From contig OZ026550.1 in assembly GCA_964020155.1 (NCBI GenBank), positions 1,913,852-1,977,851 on the forward strand: a DNA stretch of 64,000 nucleotides. Reading direction: 5' to 3'. This DNA comes from Chondrilla cf. caribensis (taxonomy: Eukaryota; Porifera; Demospongiae; Chondrillida; Chondrillidae). The translations under genes were made by a program, and so were the position numbers. Below are positions 13,432-27,328 of this stretch, piece by piece. The notes beneath the pieces were generated by a model that made no database searches, was not told where the DNA came from, and saw nothing but the letters and a program-made list of their open reading frames with translations. Position 1 is the first letter of the stretch. Each line of letters opens with the position of its first letter.

Positions 13432-13515
13432 GTACCTGAAACATCTAACAGAACAACTAATCCACCAGAACCGGGGAAAGAAATGAGCTCCAGAAATCCA
13501 GTATCTTTTGGATAG
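13432..13515 (+). pseudogene. Collagen C-terminal tail fragment (orphan)
   Basis: A 27-codon open stretch ending TAG at 13,513. It aligns with the C-terminal tail of collagen copy 1: both have TSN near the start, then TTN followed by prolines, and end in glycine plus TAG, followed by the shared 3' sequence ATAGCCATAA. No helix-coding sequence precedes it; TG module sequence abuts instead. CTGCAG directly before it could act as an acceptor, so an alternative last exon is possible, but a truncated duplicate is simpler. Confidence 0.6.
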
Positions 13516-13678
13516 CCATAACCACAGGGAATGTAATGCTTATCAGTAAATTTATAAAAATTAGATCCCAAATTAGTAGAAAGAACTTATACAACTAACA
13601 ACTATCTACTTGATCACTTCAGAACAATAATTTTAATTGAAATGAGAAGTAATATCTTTCGGCAATAATTAACAGGCA

Positions 13679-13713
13679 GTGTGTGTGCATGTGTGTGTAT
13701 ATACATATGTGTG

Positions 13714-13805
<92 letters not shown>
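13679..13805. repeat. (TG)n microsatellite
   Basis: A single tract of nearly pure TG. It follows the collagen 3' flank of the fragment at 13.4 kb, as does the shorter tract at about 40,575 after copy 4. Confidence 0.9.
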
Positions 13806-13806
<1 letters not shown>

Positions 13807-13920
13807 CTTCCCTGAAAAGTGAAAATAAAGTGTCATAATACCACACACAGATATACATACAAATGTATGTATAAATTACAAATAATGAAGGGAACAGTAA
13901 GTAAGAAATACGTACACATA

Positions 13921-14097
13921 CAGTGCATTCTTGGTAATCTGTCACTTGTATCTGCCAAACCTTTCAATCCGCCACAATTTCCCAGTACCAATAATAATAT
14001 ACAAGAACTAATGAATATCCAGTTAATCCACTAAACTCGGTAATCCACCATATAAGCTTTTCGAAAACAAATTTTGGCAAAAAATGACAATCCACTG
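13921..14097. mobile_element. pogo-like MITE, 177 bp
   Basis: The left end reads CAGTGCATTCTTGG and the right end, reverse complemented, reads CAGTGGATTGTCAT. TA dinucleotides flank both ends (13,919-13,920 and 14,098-14,099). The internal AATCCACTAAACTCGGTAAT is in the style of Tc1/mariner-pogo non-autonomous elements. No open frame. Confidence 0.65.
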
Positions 14098-14289
14098 TAC
14101 ACTCAATAGTATAATATTATATAGTGACTACACAAACTACTACACTTACATTAACATTAACTAAGTTTGTGATTGATGTATTTTATGAATTATTATGGTT
14201 TTAGTACAAAATGTGAAAAGTTGACAGCTATTGCATCATTCCTTTCTGAGAATAGTTGCTAAAGTATTGTAAGCGAAGATTCCTTTATT

Positions 14290-14685
14290 TTCTAGTCGGC
14301 CTAACATAGTAGCTGTGTACTACGACATCTAACCACGGGAACATCACCCACTCAACTGGACCACCAAGGAATAGTGCATTTCCAGAAGACTGTTGTGTCC
14401 CTTTGGACAGGGAATTTGTTCATTTTTCCTTCTATACCACCACATGATACATTACATTCATCAGTGGTATTGAACAGAATGTCATTCATAAAGGTGTACA
14501 GCTATAAGCGAAGCACTGATTACTATGGATATATGTACAACTTTATTGGAGACTGCTTGAATTATGCAACATCTAATAAAAAGGAATGGTATACAGCTGT
14601 GATAGATACCAATAATGGACAGACACTTGTTGAAATATTACAGGCTTACTTTGGATTTTTTCCCCTAATTTCATCAGCAACATAA
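14290..14685 (+). pseudogene. Family B exon 1 relic, with ectodomain remnant
   Basis: Recognisably derived from family B exon 1: AGTAGCTGTGTACTA, AACTGGACCACCAA, GAAGACTG and TGGTATTGAA line up with the B1/B2 ectodomain. Stop codons and frameshifts break it. The 3' part keeps an open stretch with YSYKRSTDYYGYMYNF and CLNYATSN, the consensus of the relic subfamily found eight times in the window. It is the oldest-looking relic because it still holds the CC-region sequence lost from the others. Confidence 0.65.
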
Positions 14686-15309
14686 TGACACAATTAATGT
14701 ACATTACATCTAGTAGCATTATCGTGGTGAGTGTCAATATATGAAACTATTTGCATGTAACCACAAACAGAATAATAGCTTTACTTGGATTTACATCGAT
14801 CATTACTTTGATGGTTCAGATATAATTCCTGATATGTGACGATATAAAGGATTTAATAAAGTGCTACTTGTGCTCATTCCTTGTGACAAGATTTTTTTTT
14901 CTTTGATCTTCTCACAATTAATATATCATCAATCATTTAGCAATTAAGAAGAGATGAATCAACCTCATGCATATTATTATTATGGTAATACATATCTACA
15001 CTGATATACATGGTAAACTTTCTTTGTATGTCTATCTTTCATTCTTGCATACCTGGATGCAAAATGCATGTTAAGTCTCAAACAGACAGTCATTGTGAGT
15101 ACCAACATTATACAATATACTCTAACAAACACATGAATTAGGCAGACACATGTTTATTTAGACGGTATATATATAATACATGAATGTATTATGTATGAAC
15201 TACGCTGTAGTTATACTGCACTAATATTAGAGCTAACCTACAAAAGACTGAGCTGTATGAAACCTATTAAAATTTCATTACGTAGTCTTGTATATTTTCA
15301 GTTCAGTAG
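14686..15309. repeat. Downstream part of the relic unit
   Basis: Repeated at 15,740-16,130, 18,540-18,960, 23,185-23,700, 25,620-26,040, 60,220-60,500 and 61,700-62,190 (TAAAGTGCTACATGTGCTC; CCTGGATGCAAAATG; CAAACAGACAGTCA). No intact gene. A short hydrophobic frame (see 60,138-60,380) lies in the first part. Confidence 0.6.
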
Positions 15310-15990
15310 GAGGAATGTACCGTTCTGAAAGTTCATATTATCAGAATCAAGCCTTCCAACATCAGTATACACGTAATGTTTATTATCATCAGGTTGAGTT
15401 TGTATGTGAACAAGTTACCTTAATCACAATCACACCACACACAAATTCCCAACACATATTGAAATGTTCAATACAGAACTATAATAATAACAATGAAAAT
15501 ACCTTCCATACAACCACATGATATATTCCAGTATTAATCCAGTGGTATTGAAGAAAATGTCATTCATAGAGCTGTACAGCTATACAGGAAGCACTGATTA
15601 CTATGAATATATGTACAACTTTATTGGAGACCACTTGAATTATGCAACATCTAATGGGATTGTAACAGCTGAGAGAGAGATACCAATGGACAGTCACTTG
15701 TTGAAATATTACAGGATCATTTTGGATTGTTTCCTCTAATTTCATCGGCAACAGAATGACACAATTAATGTACATACATCTAGTAGCATTATCATGTTGA
15801 GTGTTAATAAAACTAATTGCATGTAACCATACACAGAATAATAGTTATACTTTGATTTACATCGATCATTGTTTTGATGGTTCCAATGTTTATGATAATA
15901 TAAAGAAGTTAATAAAGTGCTACATGTGCTCTTTCCTTGTGAGAAGATTCTTTCCTTTGATCTTCTCACAATTAATTTATCATCAATCAT
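15310..15990 (+). pseudogene. Family B relic unit (deleted exon 1)
   Basis: Begins with the family B 5' flank (GTTCTGAAAGTTCATATTAT; AACAAGTTACCTTAATCAC). It then jumps directly to mid exon 1 (CAGTGGTATTGAAGAAAATG) and reads LYSYTGSTDYYEYMYNF, then HLNYATSNG, and stops. Signal peptide and first cysteines are missing. The same internal deletion is shared by most relics, so they descend from one deleted founder. Confidence 0.6.
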
Positions 15991-16219
15991 TTAGCAATTG
16001 AAAAGAGGTGAATGAGCCCCACACATATTATGACAATACATATCTACACGGATATACATGGTAATTTTTTTCTGTATGTAAATCTTTCATTCTTGCATGC
16101 CTGGATACTGTATATATATTATATGAATGTATTATGTATGAACTACAATATACCCGTACCGCTCTAATAATATTATAGCCAAACTATATACAAAATACTA
16201 AGTTGTGTGGAACCTGAAA

Positions 16220-16700
16220 GATTTATACAACAACCTGAGTAAGATGGCGGTCAACACGTGGCAAGTAGTGGAAAATTGAAGATAAAGTTAGCTATATCAA
16301 ATGAGGAAGAGGAACGCCACTAACATTGATTAGAATGAATTGAACTAGCTGTAGGACAGAAGGAGTGAGTAGGCGAGGCGAAGATTTAAAGATCGACTCT
16401 GAAGACGGTGGCGGCGAGTGGAGACCCCTACGCGAATTTAGCAGATCGCTGTCCACTGAACAGACTTTTAATGCTCGACAATGTAGAAACAAGCTTTCTA
16501 TGCCTCTCATGCAATCCTTTCTCTTTTTTGACTTTTGTGCCATCCCATCCCTTCGTCTTGCATGAATTGGGACCAGACCTTGCCAGGGCAGTGAACACCC
16601 GGTGACTATTTGTCACCTCACGTAACCCCTGAGTCCGAGGCTTCCTTTTTGTATCACATTTGTTGTTCTTTGATTTGAATAATAATGTGTTTCTCCCCCA
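16220..16700. mobile_element. Insertion of unknown type, about 470 bp
   Basis: The homologous second duplicate (about 23,750) lacks this stretch, so it is an insertion or a differential loss. It is more GC-rich than its surroundings (GACGGTGGCGGCGAGTGGAG) and has two overlapping open frames of 60-66 codons on the plus strand. No terminal repeat or clear tail is visible. It could be a 5' piece of a retroelement or a processed insertion; I do not recognise it. Confidence 0.4.
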
Positions 16701-16734
16701 ATTTTATTACGTAGTCTTGTATATTTTCAGTTCG

Positions 16735-16964
16735 GTAGGAGGAATGTACCGTTCTGAAAGTTTATAATATTATTATCAGAATCAAGCCTTTCAATATCAG
16801 TATACACATAATGTTTATTATTCATCAGGTTTAGATTGTATGTTAACAAGTTACTTTTATCACAACAACACCACACATAAATTCCCAACACATACTGAAA
16901 TATATTTAGAATACAGAACACTAATAATAATAACAATGAAAACACCTTCCATACCACCACATGA
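16735..16964 (+). pseudogene. Family B relic, 5' part interrupted by a LINE
   Basis: Family B 5' flank (GTTCTGAAAGTTTATAATAT; CATCAGGTTTAGATTG) up to CCACCACATGA, where the LINE fragment enters. It continues beyond the insertion at 18,204. Confidence 0.6.
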
Positions 16965-18203
16965 CGGACAGTAGATCCCAGGAAGTAAGAATTGAAGACA
17001 GTACATCTAGTTCCTCAAGCTTGCTGGTAGGTGTACCCCAAGGGTCTATCCTAGGACTTTCCCTATTCTCCCTCTTCATGAATGACCCACCCAATTCAGT
17101 AAAATCCTCTACCTGCGCTATGTATGCCGATGACACAACTTTCTATGTAACTAATGACTCCGTTAACTCTATCAGCACATCACTTAATCACTGCCTCACA
17201 TTACTCAACACATGGATGCAAGAAAATTACCTCAAACTCAACCTGTCCATAGCCAAATGCATGCTTATCCACCCCCTTGTAAACCTCATCTTCCACCCCT
17301 TCACCTCTCTATTAACGGCACCACAATAGAACAAGTGACAAAGTTCTACCTTCTTGGACTATACATCAATGACACCCAGTCATGGGACAAACACATCTCA
17401 CAAATTGTGAGCAAGGTCTCTAAACAAATATATCTACTCCGATGACTGTCCAATTTCCTTCCACAGTCTGGTCTGAAGGCTTTCTACAATTCCTACATCC
17501 TCCCCACGCTCTCTTACTGCGATATTGTGTGGTATAGCTGTAGGAACGCCCAAGTAAATCAACTTGAAAGACTACAAAATCGAGCCAAATGTATTATCTT
17601 TAAACGACACAGGGCCAACTTGACAACTAAACTAAGACAAGATCTCAACTGGCCTACCTTGAAGTTACAGCGAAAGCTCCACCTAGCCCAGCAAATCTTC
17701 AAATGTAAAAGCAACCTAAGCTCCATCCTAACTAAAGAACCTTCTAAAATCACCAACCGATGTACATCAACCTTGTACATGCCTGTCTGAAAGTGGCTAC
17801 ACAATCCCATCAGTCAAATTAAAATGAACACAGAAAGAAGTCTTTCTCATACTCAGCCCCAGCCCTCTGGAACAGCCTGCCAAGAGAAGCTAAAGCGGCC
17901 ATATCAGTATCTACTTTTACTGCCATACAAATGTATTCCATCATATTAATGCACATTCTGACCAATAATCTACATTACACGAAGTTTTCTGTATTAAACC
18001 ATTCCTTTACTTTTACCACAAATAACTTTTAATCTCTGGAACATCAATGGTAAGTTATCACCCACCCATTTTGTTGCTGATTTTCTGTGTCTGTATGTTT
18101 TTGTGTATTAATTTGCAGGGTACCTTGTAAAGTAGTCGTTCGACTAAAGGCCTCATACCCCGGATAAATAAGATTATACAATACAATACAATACGATTCA
18201 ATA
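16965..18203 (+). mobile_element. 5'-truncated non-LTR retrotransposon (reverse transcriptase), copy 1
   Basis: The frame from 16,961 carries GVPQGSILG, LFSLFMND and AMYADDTT, the reverse-transcriptase palm with its YADD catalytic motif, then ENYLKLNL. Reading moves to other frames after 17,329 (thumb and C-terminal sequence with LERLQNRAKCIIF and CRNAQVNQ). The coding is therefore dead: stops and shifts, and no endonuclease at the 5' end. The 3' end is a short ATACA repeat. CATGA flanks the element at 16,960-16,964 and 18,204-18,208, a target site duplication. It is inserted in a family B relic. A second copy of the same insertion lies at 24,041. Confidence 0.85.
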
Positions 18204-18208
18204 CATGA

Positions 18209-18440
18209 TTTATTACAGCATTCATCCAGCGGAATTGAAGAGAATGTCATTCATATAGAGCTGTACAGCTATACAGGAAGCACTGATTACTATGCACATA
18301 TGTACAATTTTATTGAGACCACTTGAATTATGCAACATCTAAAGGGATTGTAACAGATGAGAGAGATACCAAGAGACTGTCATTTGGTGAAATATTACAG
18401 GCTCACTTTGCATATTTCTCTAATTTCACCAGCAACATAA
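18209..18440 (+). pseudogene. Family B relic, 3' part after the LINE
   Basis: Resumes with TTACAGCATTCATCCAG and reads the relic consensus (CTATACAGGAAGCACTGATT; CAACATCTAAAGGGATTGTA) with a frameshift (TTTTATTGAGACCAC lacks one G). No coding capacity. Confidence 0.6.
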
Positions 18441-18499
18441 TCTAGTAGTCATACTAGTACTACTACTATTATACCACTATACTGCAACTAGTAGTATCA

Positions 18500-18529
18500 T
18501 ATAGTATAATAGTATACTATTATACTATA
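18500..18529. repeat. 30 bp perfect palindrome
   Basis: The left arm TATAGTATAATAGTA (18,500-18,514) is followed immediately by its exact reverse complement, with no loop. It could extrude a cruciform. The homologous site at about 25,580 keeps the core but has a degenerate left arm. Confidence 0.85.
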
Positions 18530-19371
18530 CTGTTAATAAAACTAAATGCATGTAACCATACACATAATAAGAGTTATATTTTGATTTACATCAATCATTA
18601 TTTTGAAGGTTCCAATAATCATGATATTATAAAGAGGTTAATAAAGTGTTACATGTGCTCATTCCTTGTGAGAAAATTCTTTACTTTGATCTTCTCAGCA
18701 ATTAAGAAGAGATGAATGAACCCCACACATACAGTATTATAAAAATACATATCTACACGGGCATACATGGTAAATCTTTTCTGTATGACATTGTATATCT
18801 TTCATTTTGCATGCCTGGATGCAAAATGTACGGTGAGTCTCAAACAGACAGTCACTGTGAGTACCAACAATATACAGTATACTCTGACAAACACATGAAT
18901 TAGGCAGACACATGCCTATTCAGACTGTATAATAATACATGAATACTAACCAACATGAAGCTACACTATACTTGTACTGTACTAATAATATAGCTAACCT
19001 ACAAAAAACTAAGTTGTGTGGTACCTGTTAAAATTTCATTACGTAGTCTTGCATAGTTTCAGTTTGGTAGGGAGGAAAGTTGATCGTTATTGAATGTCCC
19101 GTTCTGAAAGTTTATACTATAAGAATCAAGCCTGCCAATATCAGTATTGTTTATTATTCATCAGGTTTAGATTGTATGTTAACAAGTTACTTTTATCACA
19201 ACAACACCATGCACAAATTCCCAACACATACAGAAATGTTTAGAACACAGAACAATAATAATAACACTGAATGCAATAAATTGCCTGTAACTGACCGACT
19301 GCTACATACTTTCTTGCAACAGCAGGCAGTGGGGTCCCAAGTTTATTGAACCAAGTGTTGAATGGTACAAA

Positions 19372-21140
<1,769 letters not shown>

Positions 21141-22969
21141 AAGGGTCGCATGATATTACTGTAACAATTCATTACTTTAAGAATTTGATATCCTAATGCA
21201 TGACACAATTTTGTTCACTTTTCAATTGTAGTGCTGCTGCTTATGATTAAACAGTGGAATATTATAGGCATTTATTAACCAGCTATTAATTAATAATAAT
21301 AAAAATTCACGGCTATGTATGACCATTTGTGATAGATTATTGATTATGGACAATTAATGTATCATATTATATGGAATTATTTGATAGAATTGCCGGTAAA
21401 TATACATAATCCATTTCATTTGCTCAATTCAGTGATGATAAATGTATGTAGTTTAATGGTGAAATACAAATATATACACATTGAAATTTATTTACATTCT
21501 TAAAAGTATTAGTTACCATGGAAACACTGTCATCACACAGATATAATCAGATACATTACATTCCATGATATACATTATGGTTTATATATATAATATATAT
21601 AATAGTATATACGTAGTTACATATGGTATATATGGTATACATTTACACGTGCACTAGATATAACTTTGAGTGATTATTATAATTATAATTCTTAACGGAT
21701 GCTTTAATTATAGTGGCCATAATTAGCTGCTGTGTGGATGTATACTATCCACTAAGCATCAATGGAGATGTACGAGTGCATTATACCTTAGCTGTCCTTA
21801 TGAGATGATGAGCATTAAGTTGTTCAACCATTGGATACAAATTTCGATATTAACTCAATTGAATTCCCACATACATATACGTACACGTACATAATCCTCT
21901 TTGCATGTACTAGTGTGTATGTAGTAGATGTGCACATGTTTAAATTTTTTTGTTAGGTAGAGTGGTGGAATTCTGGAATACTCAGCTTTTGGTCTTTGAT
22001 ACGCTACACTGTAAGACATACATACGTAGAAATATTAGGAAAGGTTGGAATTCAAGATCTAATAGTCTATTCAAGGAAGGGGGTGTGCTGCATAAACCCT
22101 ACAATCCACTCTTACCTGCAGGCCTGTAAGGGTTACCTTTGTGGCAATATACTTAGCAATTATTTGGTTTAACTTCAGTCTCTATATAGGGCTAATATTA
22201 AGAATGTCTGTCTTTGGCTAATCGACTTGTCTCATACACAGTACATGTATACTGGCTGTGTGGGGTGTAATGCAAAAGGAGATGTGAGTGTGAGGACCAT
22301 GATTCCCGTGTACAACATCAACTCCTCACCCTCAACAGGTGAAAACCACCCTCAATACGTGGTATTCCATTGTATGTACACATTTATGGTGGTAAAGGAT
22401 ATCATGCATCATCCACTGTGAACTTGCAATTGGAAAACACACACCAAATCACTTTTGAAATTTAAGACCCCTACATGAAATATTATGCACAGATGTCACC
22501 ACCATGGTAGCATACAATTTATGTCGTCATATGGATGGTAATCCAAACTTATTCCATAAATGAGCACAATGACAAAAATAGCATTTTCTGTGGTCACAGG
22601 CCATTGTGCTAGTGAAATATTAATAGTCAAAATCATCGGAGAACTTCATGCTCAAGTAAGCTTCTTTCCTACGACGGGTCCTGAGACAGGGTGACATTGC
22701 AATTATTATTACTACTAGTTCCCAATGGACAATATAAAAGCATTGTATTAGAAGTGTATGTACACTGTGTGCCTTCCTTTGTATATTATTGGTGAATGCA
22801 TGAATGATAGGATCACTCTGGAGTGATGATGTGATAGGTTAAAAGAACAGTTACCATAGAAACACATGCATATGTACACGCAATGTGTGTATGTGTTAGT
22901 GTGTGCACATGCACATGTGCATGAATGTGTGTCTGGGTGTGGTGTTTGTATACATATGTATGTGTATAT
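21141..22969. other. B1 3' flank and unshared intergenic DNA
   Basis: 21,141 to about 21,960 matches the B2 3' flank (28,366-29,187), including GCTGCTGCTTATGATTAAAC and GGTATATATGGTATACATTT. From about 21,965 to 22,969 the sequence is unshared within this window. It holds a 64-codon frame at 22,227 that I do not recognise and would not call a gene. The switch back to repeated DNA at about 22,970 marks the duplication junction. Confidence 0.6.
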
Positions 22970-23700
22970 ACTGCATTCATCCAGTGGTATTGAAGAGAAT
23001 GTCATTCATAAAGCTGTACAGCTATACAGGAAGCACTGAGTACTATGGATATATGTACAACTTTATTGGAGACCACTTGAATTATGCAACATCTAATGGG
23101 ATTGTAACAGCTGAGAGAGAGATACCAATGGACAGTCACTTGTTGAAATATTACAGGATCATTTTGGATTGTTTCCTCTAATTTCATCGGCAACAGAATG
23201 ACACAATTAATGTACATACATCTAGTAGCATTATCATGTTGAGTGTTAATAAAACTAATTGCATGTAACCATACACAGAATAATAGTTATACTTTGATTT
23301 ACATCGATCATTGTTTTGATGGTTCCAATGTTTATGATAATATAAAGAAGTTAATAAAGTGCTACATGTGCTCTTTCCTTGTGAGAAGATTCTTTCCTTT
23401 GATCTTCTCACAATTAATTTATCATCAATCATTTAGCAATTGAAAAGAGGTGAATGAGCCCCACACATATTATGACAATACATATCTACACGGATATACA
23501 TGGTAATTTTTTTCTGTATGTAAATCTTTCATTCTTGCACACCAGGATACAAAATGCATGTTAAGTCTCAAACAGACAGTCACTGTGAGTACCAACATTG
23601 TACAGTATACTCCATCAAACACATGAATTAGGCAGACACATGTCTATTTAGACTGTATATATAATGTATGAATGTATTATGTATGAACTACAATATACCT
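22970..23700 (+). pseudogene. Family B relic unit, duplicate of 15.5 kb
   Basis: Starts abruptly at GCATTCATCCAGTGGTATTG and repeats 15,535-16,000 almost exactly, including the GAGAGAGATACC shift that ends the frame. The 5' flank is absent because the duplication junction falls here. The remainder is the downstream relic sequence. Confidence 0.65.
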
Positions 23701-24040
23701 GTAATGCTCTAATAATATAGCCAAACTATATACAAAATACAAAGTTGTGGGGGAATCTGTTTAAATTTCATTACGTAGTCTTGTATATTTTCAGTTCGGT
23801 AGGGAGGAAAGTTGATTGCTATTGAATGTCCCGTTCTGAAAGTTCATATTATCAGAATCAAACCTTTCAATATCAGTATACACGTAATGTTTATTATTCA
23901 TCAGGTTGAGATTGTATGTGAACAAGTTACTTATATCACAACAACACCACACATAAATTCCCAACACATACTGAAATATATTTAGAATACAGAACACTAA
24001 TAATAACAACAATGAAAACACCTTCCATACCACCACATGA

Positions 24041-25283
24041 CAGACAGTAGATCCCAGGAAGTAAGAATTGAAAACAGTACAGCTAGTTCCTCAAGCTTGC
24101 TGGCTGGTGTACCCCATGGGTCTATACTAGGACCTTCCCTATTCTCCCTCTTCATGAATGACCTACCCGACTCAGTAAAATCCTCTACCTGTGCTATGTA
24201 TGCTGATGACACAACTTTATATGTAACTAGTGACTCTGTTGACTCTATCACCACATCACTTAATCACTGCCTCTCATTACTCAACACATGGATGCAAGAA
24301 AATTACCTCAAACTCAACCTGTCAAAAACCAAATGCATGCTTATTCACCCCCCCTCATAAACCTCATCTTCCACCCCTTCACCTCTCTTTTAACGGCACC
24401 ACAATAGAACAAGTGACGAAGTTCTAACTTCTTGGACTATACATTAAAGACACCCAGTCATGGAATGAACACATCTCACAAATTGTGAGCACGGTCTCTA
24501 AACAAATATATCTACTCTGACGACTCTCCGATTTCCTTCCACAGTCTAGTCTGAAGGCTTTCTACAATGCCTACATCCTCCCCATGCTCTCTTACTGCGA
24601 TTTTGTGTGGTATAGCTGTACGAACGCCCGAGTAAATCAACTTGAAAGACTACAAAATCGAGCCAAATGTATTATCTTTAAACGACACAGGGCCGGCTTG
24701 GCAACTAACTAAGACAAGACCTCAACTGGCCTACCTTGAAATCACAGCGAAAGCTCCACCTAGCCCAGCAAATCTTCAAATGCAAAAGCAACTCAGCTCC
24801 ATCCTAACTAAAGAACCTTCTATAATCACCAACCGATGTACATCAACCTTGTACATGCCTGTCCGAAAGTGGCTACACAATCCCATCAGTCAAAAATGAA
24901 TACGGAAAGAAGTCTTTCTCATACTCAGCCCCAACCCTCTGGAACGTACAGCCTGCCAAGAGAAGCTAAAGCTGCCTCATCACTATCTACTTTTACTGCC
25001 CTGCAAATGTATTCCATCATATTAATGCACATCCTGACCAATAATCTACATAACACGAAGTTTTCTGTATTAAACCACTCCTTTACTATTTCATTTATTG
25101 AATATCATTTACCACAAATAACTTTAATCTCTGGAACATCAATGTTTAGTTATCATCCACCCATTTTGTTGCTGATTTTCTGTGTCTGTATTTACAGGGT
25201 ACCTTGTAAAGTAGTCTTTCGACTAAAGGCCTCTTATCCAGGATAAATAAGATTATACAATACAATACAATACGATTCAATAT
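24041..25283 (+). mobile_element. 5'-truncated non-LTR retrotransposon (reverse transcriptase), copy 2
   Basis: The duplicate of the element at 16,965. The open start reads GVPHGSILGPSLFSLFMND and AMYADDTTLYVTSD and stops at about 24,358. GVPQG has become GVPHG, and further stops and shifts follow. The same flanking ATGA target sequence is seen at 24,037-24,040 and 25,284-25,287, and the same ATACA tail. Dead. Confidence 0.85.
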
Positions 25284-25287
25284 ATGA

Positions 25288-25620
25288 TTTATTACAGCAT
25301 TCATCCAGTGGTATTGAAGAGAATGTCTCTCATAAATCTGTACAGCTATACAGGAAGCACTGATTACTATGCATATATGTACAACTTTATTGAGACCACT
25401 TGAATTATGCAACATCTAAAGGGATTGTAACAGATGAGAGAGATACCAAGAGACCGTCACTTGTTGAAGTATTACAGGCTCACTTTGGATATTTCTCTAA
25501 TTTCAGCAGCAACATAATCTAGTAGTCATACTAGTACTACTACTAGTATACCACTATACTGCAATTAGTAGTATCATAAATATAATAGTATACTATTATA
25601 CTATACTGCATGTAACCATA
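25288..25620 (+). pseudogene. Family B relic, 3' part after LINE copy 2
   Basis: Same structure and same frameshift as 18,209-18,440, followed by the AT-rich palindromic patch (AATAGTATACTATTATACT). Non-coding. Confidence 0.6.
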
Positions 25621-26454
25621 CACAGAATAAGAGTTATATTTTGATTTAACATCAATCATTATTTTGATGGTTCAAATAATCACAATATTATTATTAAGAG
25701 GTTAAAGTGCTACATGTGCTCATTCCTTGTGAGAAAATTCTTTACTTTGATCTTCTCAGCAATTAAGAAGAGATGAATGAACCCCACACATACAGTATTA
25801 TAAAAATACATATCTACACGGGCATACATGGTAAATCTTTTCTGTATGACATTGTATATCTTTCATTTTGCATGCCTGGATGCAAAATGTACGGTGAGTC
25901 TCAAACAGATAGTCACTGTGAGTACCAACAATATACAGTATACTCTGACAAACACATGAATTAGGAAGATATAAGGCAGACACATGCCTATTCAGACTGT
26001 ATAATAATACATGAATACTAACCAACATGAAGCTACACTATACTTGTACTGCACTAATACTATAGCTAACCTACAAAAAACTAAGTTGTGTGTGGAACCT
26101 GTTAAAATTTCATTACGTAGTCTTGCATAGTTTCAGTTTGGTAGGGAGGAAAGTTGAAAGATTATTGAATGTCCCGTTCTGAAAGTTTATACTATAAGAA
26201 TCAAGCCTTCCAATATCAGTATATACATAATGTTTATTATTGATTAGGTTGAGTTTGTATATTAACAAGTTACTTTTATCACAACAACACCATGCGCAAA
26301 TTCCCAACACATACAGAAATGTTTAGAACACAGAACAATAATAATAACACTGAATGCAATAAATTACCTGCAACTGATCGACTGCTACATATGTTCTTGC
26401 AACAGCAGGCAGTGGGGTCCCAAGTTTATTGAACCAAGTGTTGAATGGTACAAA

Positions 26455-27054
26455 ATGAAGGCCGGAGATATTACAGGACTTCTAGCTATAGCGCTGTTGG
26501 TATCACAATCACTGATAGTCAGTGTACAGTCACTTGAGTGTACTCATCTTCCTTGCGTCCAAATCGTAGATGATTTGGTCGAAACCTATAACTGCGACAA
26601 TCCCTTTGGAACGGGTGAACGCTCTCTTTTCAAACAATTTTCTAGTCTGTTTTCCATAGTAGCTGTGTACTATGACGTCTCACCACAGAACAACATGAAC
26701 TCAACTGGACCACCAAAGAAGAGTGCATACACAGAAGACTGCTGTGACCCTTTGGACAAGGAAAATTGTGTACTTTACTTTTTATACCCCAACATGATAT
26801 TTTTCAGCATCCATCCAGTGGTATTGAGGAGATATTCCCATCTAAGTTCATTTTATGTATACAATGAAAAACTGTCAATTTTCGGATATCAGCGATATTG
26901 TTGGAGACCACCTGCATTATGCAACAGCTCCGTGGAATTTAAATCCTTATTGAAGCAATTCACCTATTACAAGGTAAGGCTTTGTTACAATAATACCATG
27001 TACACTGTAGGCAGTAGTCAGTTGTCATTATTTTCGTGACTATACTACACAGTG

Positions 27055-27120
<66 letters not shown>

Positions 27121-27160
27121 AAACACACACACAGTGTCACACACACACACACACACACAT

Positions 27161-27214
<54 letters not shown>

Positions 27215-27258
27215 AAACACACACACAGTGTCACACACACACACACACACACACACAT

Positions 27259-27328
<70 letters not shown>

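Noticed and set aside
22227..22421. 64-codon frame with several cysteines
   Set aside because: Short, no start context, splice sites or similarity; expected by chance in a stretch of this length.
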